Assembly (NCBI GenBank): GCA_022712835.1
Contig: JAFLJU010000662.1
Location: forward strand, 1-10,044
Direction of reading: 5' to 3'
DNA: 10,044 nucleotides
Source: Desulfobacteraceae bacterium
Lineage (GTDB): Bacteria > Desulfobacterota > Desulfobacteria > Desulfobacterales > Desulfobacteraceae
Position numbers and translations under genes: made by a program. The notes below the pieces were generated by a model. That model ran no database searches. It was not told the DNA's origin and saw nothing but the letters and a program-made list of their open reading frames with translations. Numbering within the stretch: position 1 is the stretch's first letter; each line of letters starts with the position of its first letter. This document shows, piece after piece, positions 1 to 7,367 of the stretch.

Positions 1-148
1 ATACAATCAAAATAATCGATCCCATAACTGCGTATATTATTGGTTTGCCTTCTCTGATCCAAAGCCATACCAAATAACCGCCTCCAATTTCAAATAATCC
101 AGCGAGTAGAAAGTATGTAATTGATTTTGCGATGGTCATAATTTCCAT
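1..148 (-). CDS. YnfA/UPF0060 family small membrane protein, 5' part only
   Basis: The first 49 codons of a gene that runs off the left edge. The translation starts [13 protein letters not shown] and contains [11 protein letters not shown] followed by IREGKP, the hallmark N-terminus of the YnfA/UPF0060 family. Family members are about 108 residues with four membrane helices and are related to small multidrug resistance (SMR) transporters; the exact substrate is usually unknown. Two transmembrane stretches are visible (about residues 8-30 and 38 onward). I chose the ATG at 148 because an AAAGG-like ribosome site lies about 10-12 bases upstream; the in-frame ATG at 139 would be too far from it. 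The gene follows the P-type ATPase stop by 50 bases on the same strand, so it is probably the last visible gene of the importer/ATPase operon. Family assignment is strong; its role here is unknown. Confidence 0.85.
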   Translation of the reverse strand, partial: MEIMTIAKSITYFLLAGLFEIGGGYLVWLWIREGKPIIYAVMGSIILIV

Positions 149-198
149 AAAAAATCTGCCTTTGTGATTTTCTATTCTGGTTGAATTTTAATATCAAA

Positions 199-2037
199 CT
201 ATCCTTCATATTTTTCAAATGATATTGACGCCGACAACAAAACGACTGCTATGGATCCAATGTTATGAGAGATTGCGCCAAGAATTGGGGTTAAAAGTCC
301 CATGGAGCCAGCTATCAATGACAAAAGATTTATTATCAGGCTGACAGCAATGCTGATTTTTATAGTTTTGCTCATCCGCCGGCTTAATCTTATGAGAAAG
401 GGAAGACGTTCAATTTTGTCATTAAGCAGTACTATATCTGCGGTTTCAAGGGCCACATCAGAACCTCTCAAGCCCATTGCAATGCCCACATCTGAGATTT
501 TAAGGGCAGGCGCATCATTGATGCCATCGCCAACATATACAAGAAGACCTTTTTTATATTGACTGATTTTATCCATTTTTTCATCGGGCTTCAATCGGGC
601 ATAGTATGATTTTATCCCTACCTGGCTTGCTATTTTTCTCACCGCAGATTCCTGATCACCGGAAATGATCGCAAGATCTGCATTGTTGGCAATAAGATAT
701 TCCATCACCTTTTTTGCTTCCGGTCTGGCCTGGTCAAAGATACCGATATGGCCTATTGTTTGGTTGTCGATTCTTATGGTTACAAAAGTGATTCCCTTGT
801 CTAAAACTTGAGATTCTGCTGTTGATCCAACCCATACCGTTTTGTTATCAACTTTACCTGAGACACCTTTTCCGATTTGAACTACAATGTCTTTTGCCGG
901 TTGTATCGCACAATCAAGCTCTTTGGCTTTTTTAAGTATTGCTTTTGCCAGGGGATGTCGGCTTCCGCACTCGACATTTGCAGCAAGATTAACAATTTGC
1001 TTTTCAGTATAATCAGCCGATTTTATAACTTCCACGACGTTCGGGTTTCCAGATGTTACGGTGCCGGTTTTATCAAAATAGAAGGCATTTGCAACGGCTA
1101 TCTTTTCTAAATAAGATCCTCCCTTTACAAGAATACCAGCTTTTGCAGCCCTGCCAATTGCGGCAACGGTAGAAACAGGCCCTGCCAATAAAAACGAACA
1201 GGGGCACCCCACAATTAAAACAGTGATCGCACGATCAATTTCTTTGGTGATTAAAAAAGTAACAATAGCAAACAATAAAATAAATGGTGTGAAATAGGTG
1301 GCATATTTGTCAACGATCCTTGTGCCTTCAACTTTTGACTGTTCTGCTGATTTAACAAGCTCAATCACTTTTCCAATGGTTGAATCCTGTCCAATTTTTT
1401 GAGTACAAAGTTTAATAAATCCTTGGATATTGATAGTTCCGGCACTGACCTTGGCCCCTTTTCCCTTATCAATAGGAATTGATTCTCCGGTTAATGAAGA
1501 TTCATCTACTGATGTTATTCCATCCATAATTTTTCCATCAACAGGAATCGTATCCCCCGGTCTTACCAAAACAATATCACCGATTGAAAGTTCCGATACT
1601 TTTCTTTCAATCTCTTTACCATTTTTTTCAACGATGGCAACATCCGGCGTTACTTCAATAAGTCTCTGGATAGATTTTCTGGCACTGTCACTAACGGCCT
1701 CTTCAATCATTGCACCAAATACCATAATAAAGCTAACAGTGGCCGCTTCTAAAAAGTTCCCATTGATCAAACAAGCGATAATGGCAATGCTGACAAGTTC
1801 ATCAACATTTATTTTCTTTTTTATAACACCTTGAAACGCTTCCTTAATAATGGGCATCCCATTGATTGCCACTGAAAGCAATAACAGCCCACTTATTATT
1901 AACGATGTATGGTTTCCTGACAGTTTAGAAAGCCCAAGGGTTATGGGGATGAGCATTCCCCCAAAAGCAATTTTCAGGAAATCAGATGATTTAAAGATTT
2001 CTTTGTATACGGAAAGATCCGAATGCCGACCAATCAT
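199..2037 (-). CDS. P1B-type heavy-metal translocating ATPase lacking an N-terminal metal-binding domain
   Basis: A 612-residue cation-transporting P-type ATPase, expected to export a transition metal across the inner membrane using ATP. Visible in order: membrane helices at about 25-60 and 78-112; actuator domain with TGES (183-186); a helix at about 248-264; the metal-binding helix with CPC (278-280), followed by the unusual SFLLAGP; the phosphorylation site DKTGT (322-326); the nucleotide-binding HP pair (361-362); the hinge GDGINDAP (503-510); and two C-terminal helices ending with HNIGSIAVV (from 591). There is no HMA domain or CxxC at the N-terminus: the protein starts about 20 residues before helix 1. 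The last helix lacks the Cu-type MxxSS pattern and the Zn/Cd-type DxG, so the substrate cannot be named; a divalent metal such as Zn, Mn or Fe is plausible. The ATG has AGAGGT upstream. It starts 31 bases after the importer ATPase gene, suggesting co-transcription. Confidence 0.93.
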   Translation of the reverse strand: MIGRHSDLSVYKEIFKSSDFLKIAFGGMLIPITLGLSKLSGNHTSLIISGLLLLSVAINGMPIIKEAFQGVIKKKINVDELVSIAIIACLINGNFLEAATVSFIMVFGAMIEEAVSDSARKSIQRLIEVTPDVAIVEKNGKEIERKVSELSIGDIVLVRPGDTIPVDGKIMDGITSVDESSLTGESIPIDKGKGAKVSAGTINIQGFIKLCTQKIGQDSTIGKVIELVKSAEQSKVEGTRIVDKYATYFTPFILLFAIVTFLITKEIDRAITVLIVGCPCSFLLAGPVSTVAAIGRAAKAGILVKGGSYLEKIAVANAFYFDKTGTVTSGNPNVVEVIKSADYTEKQIVNLAANVECGSRHPLAKAILKKAKELDCAIQPAKDIVVQIGKGVSGKVDNKTVWVGSTAESQVLDKGITFVTIRIDNQTIGHIGIFDQARPEAKKVMEYLIANNADLAIISGDQESAVRKIASQVGIKSYYARLKPDEKMDKISQYKKGLLVYVGDGINDAPALKISDVGIAMGLRGSDVALETADIVLLNDKIERLPFLIRLSRRMSKTIKISIAVSLIINLLSLIAGSMGLLTPILGAISHNIGSIAVVLLSASISFEKYEG

Positions 2038-2068
2038 TTTTAACCTCTATTCGTATTTATTAATATTT

Positions 2069-3094
2069 TTAATTTAAAAGCGTCACATTTGCATCACAAA
2101 CCGAAATGCCGTAATCTTTGTTCAATTCGAGCCGTTTAGGGCATTTATCCAAACATGTTAATTGATCCCCGGATGGAAGTTCAAATGTATGAAACCTACC
2201 GGGTCCCCGGAAATGGGATTTGATCAATTTGGCTTTATGGGAAGATTCATGGTTGATAAATACATCTTCAGGGCGAATAAATAATTTTACTGACTCAATG
2301 CCTTTTAAATCGCCTGGCCGGTTGTCAGTGAAGCTGCCAACTTCTGAATCGACGATACCAGAAGAAATGCGGCTTGCATTTACAAATGATCCTTCGCCCA
2401 CAAATCTTGCAACATCATAGGATGCGGGTTTATAATATAAGTTATCTGCCGTATCCCACTGCAATAATTTACCATCCTTCATCACGCCTATTTGATCAGC
2501 CATGGCAAATGCTTCATGCTGGTTATGAGTGACCAAAAGGCCGGTTGTGCCAAATTCGTTCAAAATAAAACGGACTTCTTCAGATAAAAATTCTCTTAAA
2601 GATACATCAAGGTTTGAAAAGGGTTCATCCATGAGCAGAAGTCCTGGTTTTGGCGCCAGGGCTCTTGCCAAAGCGACTCTTTGCTGTTGTCCACCGGACA
2701 GTTCATGGGGGTATTTTTTTTCATTTCCAGATAAACCCGTCATGGTGATTAATTTCTCAATCTCTTTTTTTGAATTTTTTGAAGGCCCAAATGTTATATT
2801 TTCATATACGGTTAAATGGGGAAATAGTGCATAATCCTGAAACACCATTCCAGTGAGCCTTTTCTCGGGTGCTGTGTTTTTTTTGTGTGAAAACATTTGT
2901 TGACCGCAGATATGAATGCAACCAGAATCGGGTTTTTCAAATCCGGCAATCATCCTTAACATGGTTGTTTTTCCACAACCGCTTGGGCCGATTAATGCCC
3001 CAAGTTGACCATCATTGATCGTAAATGAAATATCATTGGCCACGGACAAATGCTTGTCATGTCGTTTGTTGATGTTTTTTACGGATAGACACAT
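2069..3094 (-). CDS. fbpC: Fe(III)-type ABC transporter ATP-binding protein (FbpC-like)
   Basis: The ATPase subunit that powers the importer encoded just upstream. From an upstream TTG at 3115 it would be 348 residues. In that numbering: Walker A GPSGCGKT (43-50), Q-loop [10 protein letters not shown] (Q93), signature LSGGQ (139-143), Walker B LLLMDEP (159-165) and the switch histidine in LVTHNQHEA (H197). A C-terminal TOBE-like regulatory region follows, from about 240 to the end. The [16 protein letters not shown] stretch and overall length fit the Fe(III)/spermidine/maltose class of importer ATPases; the neighbouring binding protein points to Fe(III). I place the start at the ATG at 3094 ([10 protein letters not shown]), giving 341 residues. 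It begins one base after the permease stop (TAAAATG), with GGAAGGG about 12 bases upstream. The TTG start would overlap the permease by 20 bases and lie inside that ribosome site. Three cysteines cluster near the C-terminus (CLDKC and SVC); their meaning is unknown. Confidence 0.9.
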   Translation of the reverse strand: MCLSVKNINKRHDKHLSVANDISFTINDGQLGALIGPSGCGKTTMLRMIAGFEKPDSGCIHICGQQMFSHKKNTAPEKRLTGMVFQDYALFPHLTVYENITFGPSKNSKKEIEKLITMTGLSGNEKKYPHELSGGQQQRVALARALAPKPGLLLMDEPFSNLDVSLREFLSEEVRFILNEFGTTGLLVTHNQHEAFAMADQIGVMKDGKLLQWDTADNLYYKPASYDVARFVGEGSFVNASRISSGIVDSEVGSFTDNRPGDLKGIESVKLFIRPEDVFINHESSHKAKLIKSHFRGPGRFHTFELPSGDQLTCLDKCPKRLELNKDYGISVCDANVTLLN

Positions 3095-3095
3095 T

Positions 3096-4718
3096 TTATT
3101 TTTTATCCCTTCCAATAAATGTCAAAATAAAAATCGGAATCATACCGGCCAGGACAAGCGTAATAGCTGGCAGGGCTGCACGTTCCCATTCCCCTTCCGA
3201 GGTCAGTTCAAAAATTTTGACTGCCAGGGTATCCCATCCAAAAGGTCTGAGCATTAAGGTTACCGGCATCTCTTTCATGATTTCCACAAGAACAAGAATA
3301 CTCCCGGTGATAATCCCCCGACTGATTAATGGTAAATGTATCTTTGATAGGAGTTTAGCGCCGGAAACCTTCATTATTCTTGATGCTTCATCCATTGAAG
3401 TTGTTAATCTTGTCATATTGCTGAATACTGGATTATACCCTGCTGTAAGAAAACGAACCATGTAACAAAATGGCAGCAAGATCAAAGACCCCCTGAGCAA
3501 TCCATTTGAGATTTGGATTCCAAAGAGATCAAAAAAGCTAATCAAAAAACGATCAACCCCGGCAATAACATTAATCATCCCAACGGCCAGAACGGTTCCT
3601 GGCAAGGCATACCCTGCCAGAGAAAGCTTTGTTGCGACGCCTGTTTTAACATCTTTCATCCTCCTTTGTGAATAGGCCAGGAGGATGGCAACCATCATTG
3701 TTACGATTGTACCAATTACACCTAAAAAAAGAGTGTTCCCAAGCAATTTAATATAATGGCTGCTAATTTCCATCTTAAAGGACTCAATCGTCCAGACCAG
3801 AAGCTGGCCAACTGGAATGACAAAGGCCAGGCAAAAAACAGATGCGCAGAACAAAAAGGCGACCAATGCATTTTTACCATTCAGCTTTTCTCTTTGAATT
3901 GGCATGGGATTGCCCTTGTTGAAAAATTGTTGTTTTCGGCGAAAATATGATTCCGTCAAAAAAATCAATAAAACAATCACCACTAAAATCGAGGCTAATA
4001 GAGAAGCTGCATTGATGGAAAAAAAGCCATACCAAGCTTTGTAAACGCCTGTTGTAAACGTATCATAATTAAATACGGAGACTGCTCCAAAATCAGCAAG
4101 GGTCTCCATAAAAACCAAAACTAAGCCTCCAAAAATCCAGGGACGAGCCATGGGAATTGTGACACGAAACAGGGTATAAACCTTTCCGGCAGAAAGTGAT
4201 TGAGAGGCTTCCACCACTGATCTGCCCATGGATCGAAAACCACTTGAAGACATCAAATAGACATAGGGGAAAATTGATAGAGAAATCACTAAAACAACTC
4301 CCCATGCGGATCTTATTTCCGGGAAATAAGGAGAGAGAAATGGTAAGTGGGCTCTTATAAGGGTTTGCACCGGCCCTGAGAAATCCAAAAGTCCCGTGTA
4401 TATAAAGGCCATAACATAGGCCGGGATTGCCAAGGGTAACAAAAGGATTTTGTCAAATATACTTCTGCCAAAGAAATCATAAAAGGAGGTCAACCAGGCA
4501 AGGGTTACCCCAAGAACGGCGGTGATAGAAATCACACCAACAACAAGCAAGGCGGTATTTTTTAAAAGTTCCGGCAGCACATATTGTTTCAGATGAGACC
4601 AGATTTCAACCTCAGCTTTAAACCCTGACATCACTATAAATATAACCGGGGACAGTGTTGTCAGTGCAATTAGTGCAGATATTATAAATCCACGATTTCT
4701 TTTGAATAATTCAGTCAT
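3096..4718 (-). CDS. fbpB: Fe(III)-type ABC transporter permease, fused double-length (FbpB-like)
   Basis: The membrane channel of the importer, 540 residues from the ATG at 4718. It is two ThiP/FbpB-type permease halves joined in one chain, with about twelve predicted membrane helices. Each half carries the cytoplasmic EAA loop that docks on the ATPase: [20 protein letters not shown] (about 170-189) and [20 protein letters not shown] (about 443-462). The reading frame stays open upstream to a TTG at 4814, but those 32 extra residues (Pro-rich, encoded by a stem-loop) do not look like a permease N-terminus, whereas [11 protein letters not shown] followed by a helix does. The chosen ATG has no visible Shine-Dalgarno sequence; the preceding bases are ACAACCCCCTC. 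Translation may therefore depend on coupling or on the structure between it and the binding-protein gene. The stop is one base from the ATPase-gene ATG, consistent with translational coupling. Confidence 0.88.
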   Translation of the reverse strand: MTELFKRNRGFIISALIALTTLSPVIFIVMSGFKAEVEIWSHLKQYVLPELLKNTALLVVGVISITAVLGVTLAWLTSFYDFFGRSIFDKILLLPLAIPAYVMAFIYTGLLDFSGPVQTLIRAHLPFLSPYFPEIRSAWGVVLVISLSIFPYVYLMSSSGFRSMGRSVVEASQSLSAGKVYTLFRVTIPMARPWIFGGLVLVFMETLADFGAVSVFNYDTFTTGVYKAWYGFFSINAASLLASILVVIVLLIFLTESYFRRKQQFFNKGNPMPIQREKLNGKNALVAFLFCASVFCLAFVIPVGQLLVWTIESFKMEISSHYIKLLGNTLFLGVIGTIVTMMVAILLAYSQRRMKDVKTGVATKLSLAGYALPGTVLAVGMINVIAGVDRFLISFFDLFGIQISNGLLRGSLILLPFCYMVRFLTAGYNPVFSNMTRLTTSMDEASRIMKVSGAKLLSKIHLPLISRGIITGSILVLVEIMKEMPVTLMLRPFGWDTLAVKIFELTSEGEWERAALPAITLVLAGMIPIFILTFIGRDKK

Positions 4719-4736
4719 ATTTAATTGAGGGGGTTG

Positions 4737-4785
4737 TCTATGGCCGCCCGGTGATACTTGTGACGGCAGATCAAGCGGCCATAGA
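4737..4785 (-). other. Intercistronic stem-loop between binding-protein and permease genes
   Basis: A perfect 11-base inverted repeat: TCTATGGCCGC (4737-4747) and GCGGCCATAGA (4775-4785), with a 27-base loop. It fills most of the 79 bases between the binding-protein stop and the permease ATG. No run of T follows it in the direction of transcription, so it is not a canonical intrinsic terminator. Known roles for such hairpins after a solute-binding-protein gene are protection of the upstream mRNA from 3' decay, or partial termination. Both would give more binding protein than permease. The structure is directly visible; the role is inferred. Confidence 0.7.
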
Positions 4786-4797
4786 ACAGGAGGTGTT

Positions 4798-5799
4798 TTA
4801 TTTGTAACCCACAATATCCATCATTTTGATGGCATCGGCTTGAAGCTGTCCTGCTTTGGCAAGATTCATTCGGCTTTCTTTAAAAGTACCCCAGTTTTTA
4901 ACATAGGGGTGAAGTGCAACCGCTTTGTTAACCGGGTACTCCATATTTGCATCGGCAAAGATTTTTTGTGCGTCTTCTTTTGACAACCATTCCAAAAATT
5001 CAATGGCTTGCGCTTTGTTTTTTGAATATTTTATAACACCGGCTCCGGATACATTAACATGCACACCGTTTTCAGTTTGATCTGCCCAGAAAATTCCCAA
5101 TGGTAGATCAGGATTCTTTTTCATAAGCCTTCCATAGTAATAGGTATTAACGATTCCCACATCCCCTTGACCTGCGGCAATGGCTTCAAGAACTTTTGTA
5201 TCACTTGAATAGGGGGGGGCTGCAAGGTTATTCACCCACCCTTTAACCACTTGTTTTGTCTTATCTTCACCAAGAGTTGCTATCAGCATGGCAACCAAAG
5301 ACTGGTTATAGACTTTTTTGGAAGTTCTTAACAAAAGGCGGTTTTTCCATACATTTCCGGCAAGGTTTTCATAGGTGCTTAAATCTATTTTTTGGACCTT
5401 GTCTGTATTATAGACAATCGTTCTGGCTCTTACTGATAATCCAAACCAAAGGTTATCCGGATCTTTATAATGAGAAGGGATATTTTTTTCAAGAACGGGT
5501 GAATCTACTGGTGAAAGGATTCCTTTTTGGGCTGCGTGCCAGAGATTTCCAGCATCAACTGTTAAAAGGATATCAGCATCTGTGCTGTTGCCTTCAGAAA
5601 GCACCCTTTGTAAAAGTACTGCTGCCTTTCCGGTTATATATTTGATTTTAACACCCTGTTCTCTTTCATATTTTTCAAACAGATCTTTAATGAGGTGTTC
5701 TTTTCTGGCGCTGTATACCACAAGTTCGTTTTCAGAGGCGATGGCAATTGAGGTTAATGCAAAAATAAGTATTAGGAAAATAAAACTTAATTTCTTCAT
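4798..5799 (-). CDS. fbpA: Fe(III) ABC transporter periplasmic substrate-binding protein (FbpA/FutA-like)
   Basis: A 333-residue periplasmic binding protein, the first gene of the importer operon. It has a Sec signal peptide (KK, hydrophobic core, likely cleavage after AIA near residue 21) and a mature start ENELVVYSARKEHLIKDLF, which is the classic opening of FbpA/FutA/IdiA proteins. The motif NTYYYGRL carries tyrosines 220-222. In the family, adjacent tyrosines here, together with a tyrosine near the start (Y29 in VVYSAR), coordinate ferric iron. EYPVN near residue 287-291 is also typical of the C-terminal lobe. Iron is the likely substrate, but some homologues bind other metals or organic ligands. 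The ATG has AAGGAG nine bases upstream. It lies 164 bases from the preceding regulator gene, in a gap holding a candidate promoter and a palindromic box, so it probably starts its own transcript. Confidence 0.9.
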   Translation of the reverse strand: MKKLSFIFLILIFALTSIAIASENELVVYSARKEHLIKDLFEKYEREQGVKIKYITGKAAVLLQRVLSEGNSTDADILLTVDAGNLWHAAQKGILSPVDSPVLEKNIPSHYKDPDNLWFGLSVRARTIVYNTDKVQKIDLSTYENLAGNVWKNRLLLRTSKKVYNQSLVAMLIATLGEDKTKQVVKGWVNNLAAPPYSSDTKVLEAIAAGQGDVGIVNTYYYGRLMKKNPDLPLGIFWADQTENGVHVNVSGAGVIKYSKNKAQAIEFLEWLSKEDAQKIFADANMEYPVNKAVALHPYVKNWGTFKESRMNLAKAGQLQADAIKMMDIVGYK

Positions 5800-5854
5800 A
5801 TTTGGTAACTCCTTGTTCTTTGTTGTGTATGATGTTGGATGAACATGAAAACGT

Positions 5855-5883
5855 TTTTTACACGAAAGAATCTATTGTGTCAA
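5855..5883 (-). promoter_or_regulatory. Candidate sigma-70 promoter for the Fe-importer operon
   Basis: On the minus strand there is a perfect -35 TTGACA (5883-5878), a 17-base spacer, and a TAAAAA -10 (5860-5855; 4 of 6 consensus bases, immediately preceded by TG). The predicted start is near 5848, giving a leader of about 50 bases before the binding-protein ATG. I found no convincing Fur box around it and no -24/-12 sigma-54 element in this gap on the minus strand. Confidence 0.5.
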
Positions 5884-5917
5884 TATAAAAGTTTGGCATG
5901 TAGAACATTTTAGAGGC

Positions 5918-5930
5918 ATTAAAATTTAAT
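5918..5930. promoter_or_regulatory. Palindromic box upstream of the Fe-importer operon (third copy)
   Basis: ATTAAAATTTAAT is a perfect inverted repeat with 6-base arms around one central base. Its 12-base core TTAAAATTTAAT is identical to the core of the two repeats upstream of the sigma-54 promoter at 9191 and 9225, and the flank is also similar (TTCACC here, TCACC at the 9225 copy). The centre is about 76 bases upstream of the predicted start of the importer transcript, a position compatible with activation. It could be chance in A+T-rich spacer DNA, but matching copies were noticed only in intergenic DNA. Confidence 0.45.
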
Positions 5931-5963
5931 TCACCTTAATAGAACATCAACTTTTGATCAAAC

Positions 5964-7367
5964 TCAGTCTTTTTCTTTTATGAGAGGAGGGTTCGGTAGT
6001 ATGATGTCAAGAGTTAGATGGTGCCTTTTGAGTTTATTATTCAACGTTGTCCTCGTGATATTTAAAATTTTAGCCGCTTCAGTTTTATTGCCTTTTGTCT
6101 GTTTCAATGTTTCAATAAGAGCGATGCTTTCGATTTCATCAAGGGACTTGCCTCCACCTGAAAGTTGCGTTTGAATGGAGTTTTCCGGTTGATAATCTTT
6201 CATGATGTTTAACGGCAAATCCTTTTCAGATATATACTGTCCCATGCATAAAATGCTCGCTCTTTCTATGACATTTTCAAGCTCACGGACATTCCCAGGC
6301 CATTGGTATTTTGATAAAGCAACCATCGCCATGGGGGTAAACCCCTTAAGCTCTTTTCTGTTCTTGTTGGTATACTTGGTTAAAAAGTTTTGGGCCAAGA
6401 GGGGGACATCCTCTTTTCTATCCTTTAAGGGCGGGACTTTTATGTTGATCACATTAAGCCGGTAAAACAGATCTTCTCTGAAGCGGCCCTTTTTTGCTTC
6501 TTCTTCCAGATTCCTGTTGGTTGCAACAATAATGCGAACATCGATATTTATTGTTCTATCACTGCCGACTCTTTGGATTTCCCTCTCCTGTATTACCCGG
6601 AGCAGCTTAACCTGCATTGTCATGGGGATTTCACCGATTTCATCGAGAAATATCGTACCTTTGTCAGCAGAGATGAAAAGGCCATCCCGTTTATTATCCG
6701 CTCCTGTAAATGCACCTTTTTCGTGTCCAAACAATTCAGATTCCAGCAATGTTTCATTGAGGGCAGCACAATTTACTGAGATCAACCGATTCTTTTTCCG
6801 ATTGCTATTATTATGAATCGCCTTTGCAAACAATTCCTTGCCGGTTCCGCTTTCCCCTAAAATAAGAATGGTTGCATCTGTTGGTGCCGCAATTTTTGCT
6901 GTGTCAATGACCTCTTTCATGGCAAAACTTGAACCAATTATTCCCGAAAAACTGAGTTCGGAAAGTATTTTCTCTTTTAGCTGCACATTTTCAATGGATA
7001 ACTGAAGATGTCTTGTCGCCCGCTCAATGGATAGCTTCAGTTCATCAAAATTCAGCGGTTTTGTTAAATAATCATCTGCTCCCAGCCTCATAGCCTCAAC
7101 AGCCTTATCAATCGAAGAATATGCTGTCATAATAATTATGGGTATAGAAGGGTTGAACGCTTTTATTTTCTGGAGCGCTTCCATACCGCTCACGTTCGCC
7201 ATTCTCACGTCCATAAGGATTACGTCATAGGGATTTTCCCGTGCCTCACGAATTGCGTCTTCTCCATCTATTACACATTTGATGGAATCAGTGAGGCTTT
7301 TTAAAAGTGTTTGAAGCATTGAAAGATGAGCTTTGTCATCATCAACAATCAACATACTGCCTTTCAT
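5964..7367 (-). CDS. NtrC-family sigma-54-dependent response regulator (ZraR-like)
   Basis: A 467-residue cytoplasmic activator. An N-terminal receiver domain (about 1-118) has the acidic pocket DDD (9-11), the phospho-acceptor D53 in LMDVRM, T81 and K103. The central AAA+ sigma-54 activation domain (about 140-375) has Walker A GESGTGKE (171-178), the sigma-54-contacting loop GAFTGA (218-223), Walker B GTIFLDE (237-243) and WPGNVREL (356-363). A FIS-type helix-turn-helix follows (about 427-448, NKTEAAKILNITRTTLNNKL). All essential residues are present, so it should hydrolyse ATP and activate RNA polymerase carrying sigma-54. Its ATG overlaps the kinase stop by 4 bases (ATGA), with GGAG upstream, so the two are translationally coupled. 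A sigma-54 promoter lies ahead of the divergent ZraP-like gene, the most obvious target. The name ZraR-like rests on context; HydG/AtoC-type regulators look much the same. Confidence 0.93.
   Translation of the reverse strand: MKGSMLIVDDDKAHLSMLQTLLKSLTDSIKCVIDGEDAIREARENPYDVILMDVRMANVSGMEALQKIKAFNPSIPIIIMTAYSSIDKAVEAMRLGADDYLTKPLNFDELKLSIERATRHLQLSIENVQLKEKILSELSFSGIIGSSFAMKEVIDTAKIAAPTDATILILGESGTGKELFAKAIHNNSNRKKNRLISVNCAALNETLLESELFGHEKGAFTGADNKRDGLFISADKGTIFLDEIGEIPMTMQVKLLRVIQEREIQRVGSDRTINIDVRIIVATNRNLEEEAKKGRFREDLFYRLNVINIKVPPLKDRKEDVPLLAQNFLTKYTNKNRKELKGFTPMAMVALSKYQWPGNVRELENVIERASILCMGQYISEKDLPLNIMKDYQPENSIQTQLSGGGKSLDEIESIALIETLKQTKGNKTEAAKILNITRTTLNNKLKRHHLTLDIILPNPPLIKEKD

Noticed and set aside
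176..198. GGTTGAATTTTAATATC as a further copy of the TTAAAATTTAAT box
   Set aside because: Resembles it only in A+T content; the core is not matched and the symmetry is lost.
1430..1834. 134-codon open frame on the plus strand inside the P-type ATPase gene
   Set aside because: It lies wholly antisense to a strongly conserved gene, its translation resembles no family, and it has no ribosome site; it is a frame shadow.
4788..4795. CACCTCCT on the minus strand, identical to the anti-Shine-Dalgarno sequence of 16S rRNA
   Set aside because: Eight bases only, directly after a stop codon, with no rRNA context; read on the plus strand as AGGAGGTG it has no start codon after it. Probably chance.
4716..4814. 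Longer permease start at TTG 4814
   Set aside because: The extra 32 residues are Pro-rich, encoded by the stem-loop, and overlap the binding-protein 3' end; the ATG at 4718 gives a normal permease N-terminus.
5256..5645. 129-codon open frame on the plus strand inside the binding-protein gene
   Set aside because: Antisense shadow of a confidently identified gene, with no start signals or recognisable domain.
5832..5846. ATGTT-GGATG-AACAT inverted repeat near the predicted start of the Fe-importer transcript
   Set aside because: Arms are only five bases and no second copy was noticed; it does not resemble a Fur box, so not called as an operator.
5890..5915. TTGGCATG on the plus strand as a possible sigma-54 -24 element
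   Set aside because: No GC occurs at the required ten-base spacing after GG, and it points into the 3' end of the regulator gene.
5940..5966. Possible terminator after the regulator gene (ATCAA-AAG-TTGAT)
   Set aside because: The 5-base A+T stem has no following T run; too weak to call, so read-through from the regulator into the importer operon remains possible.
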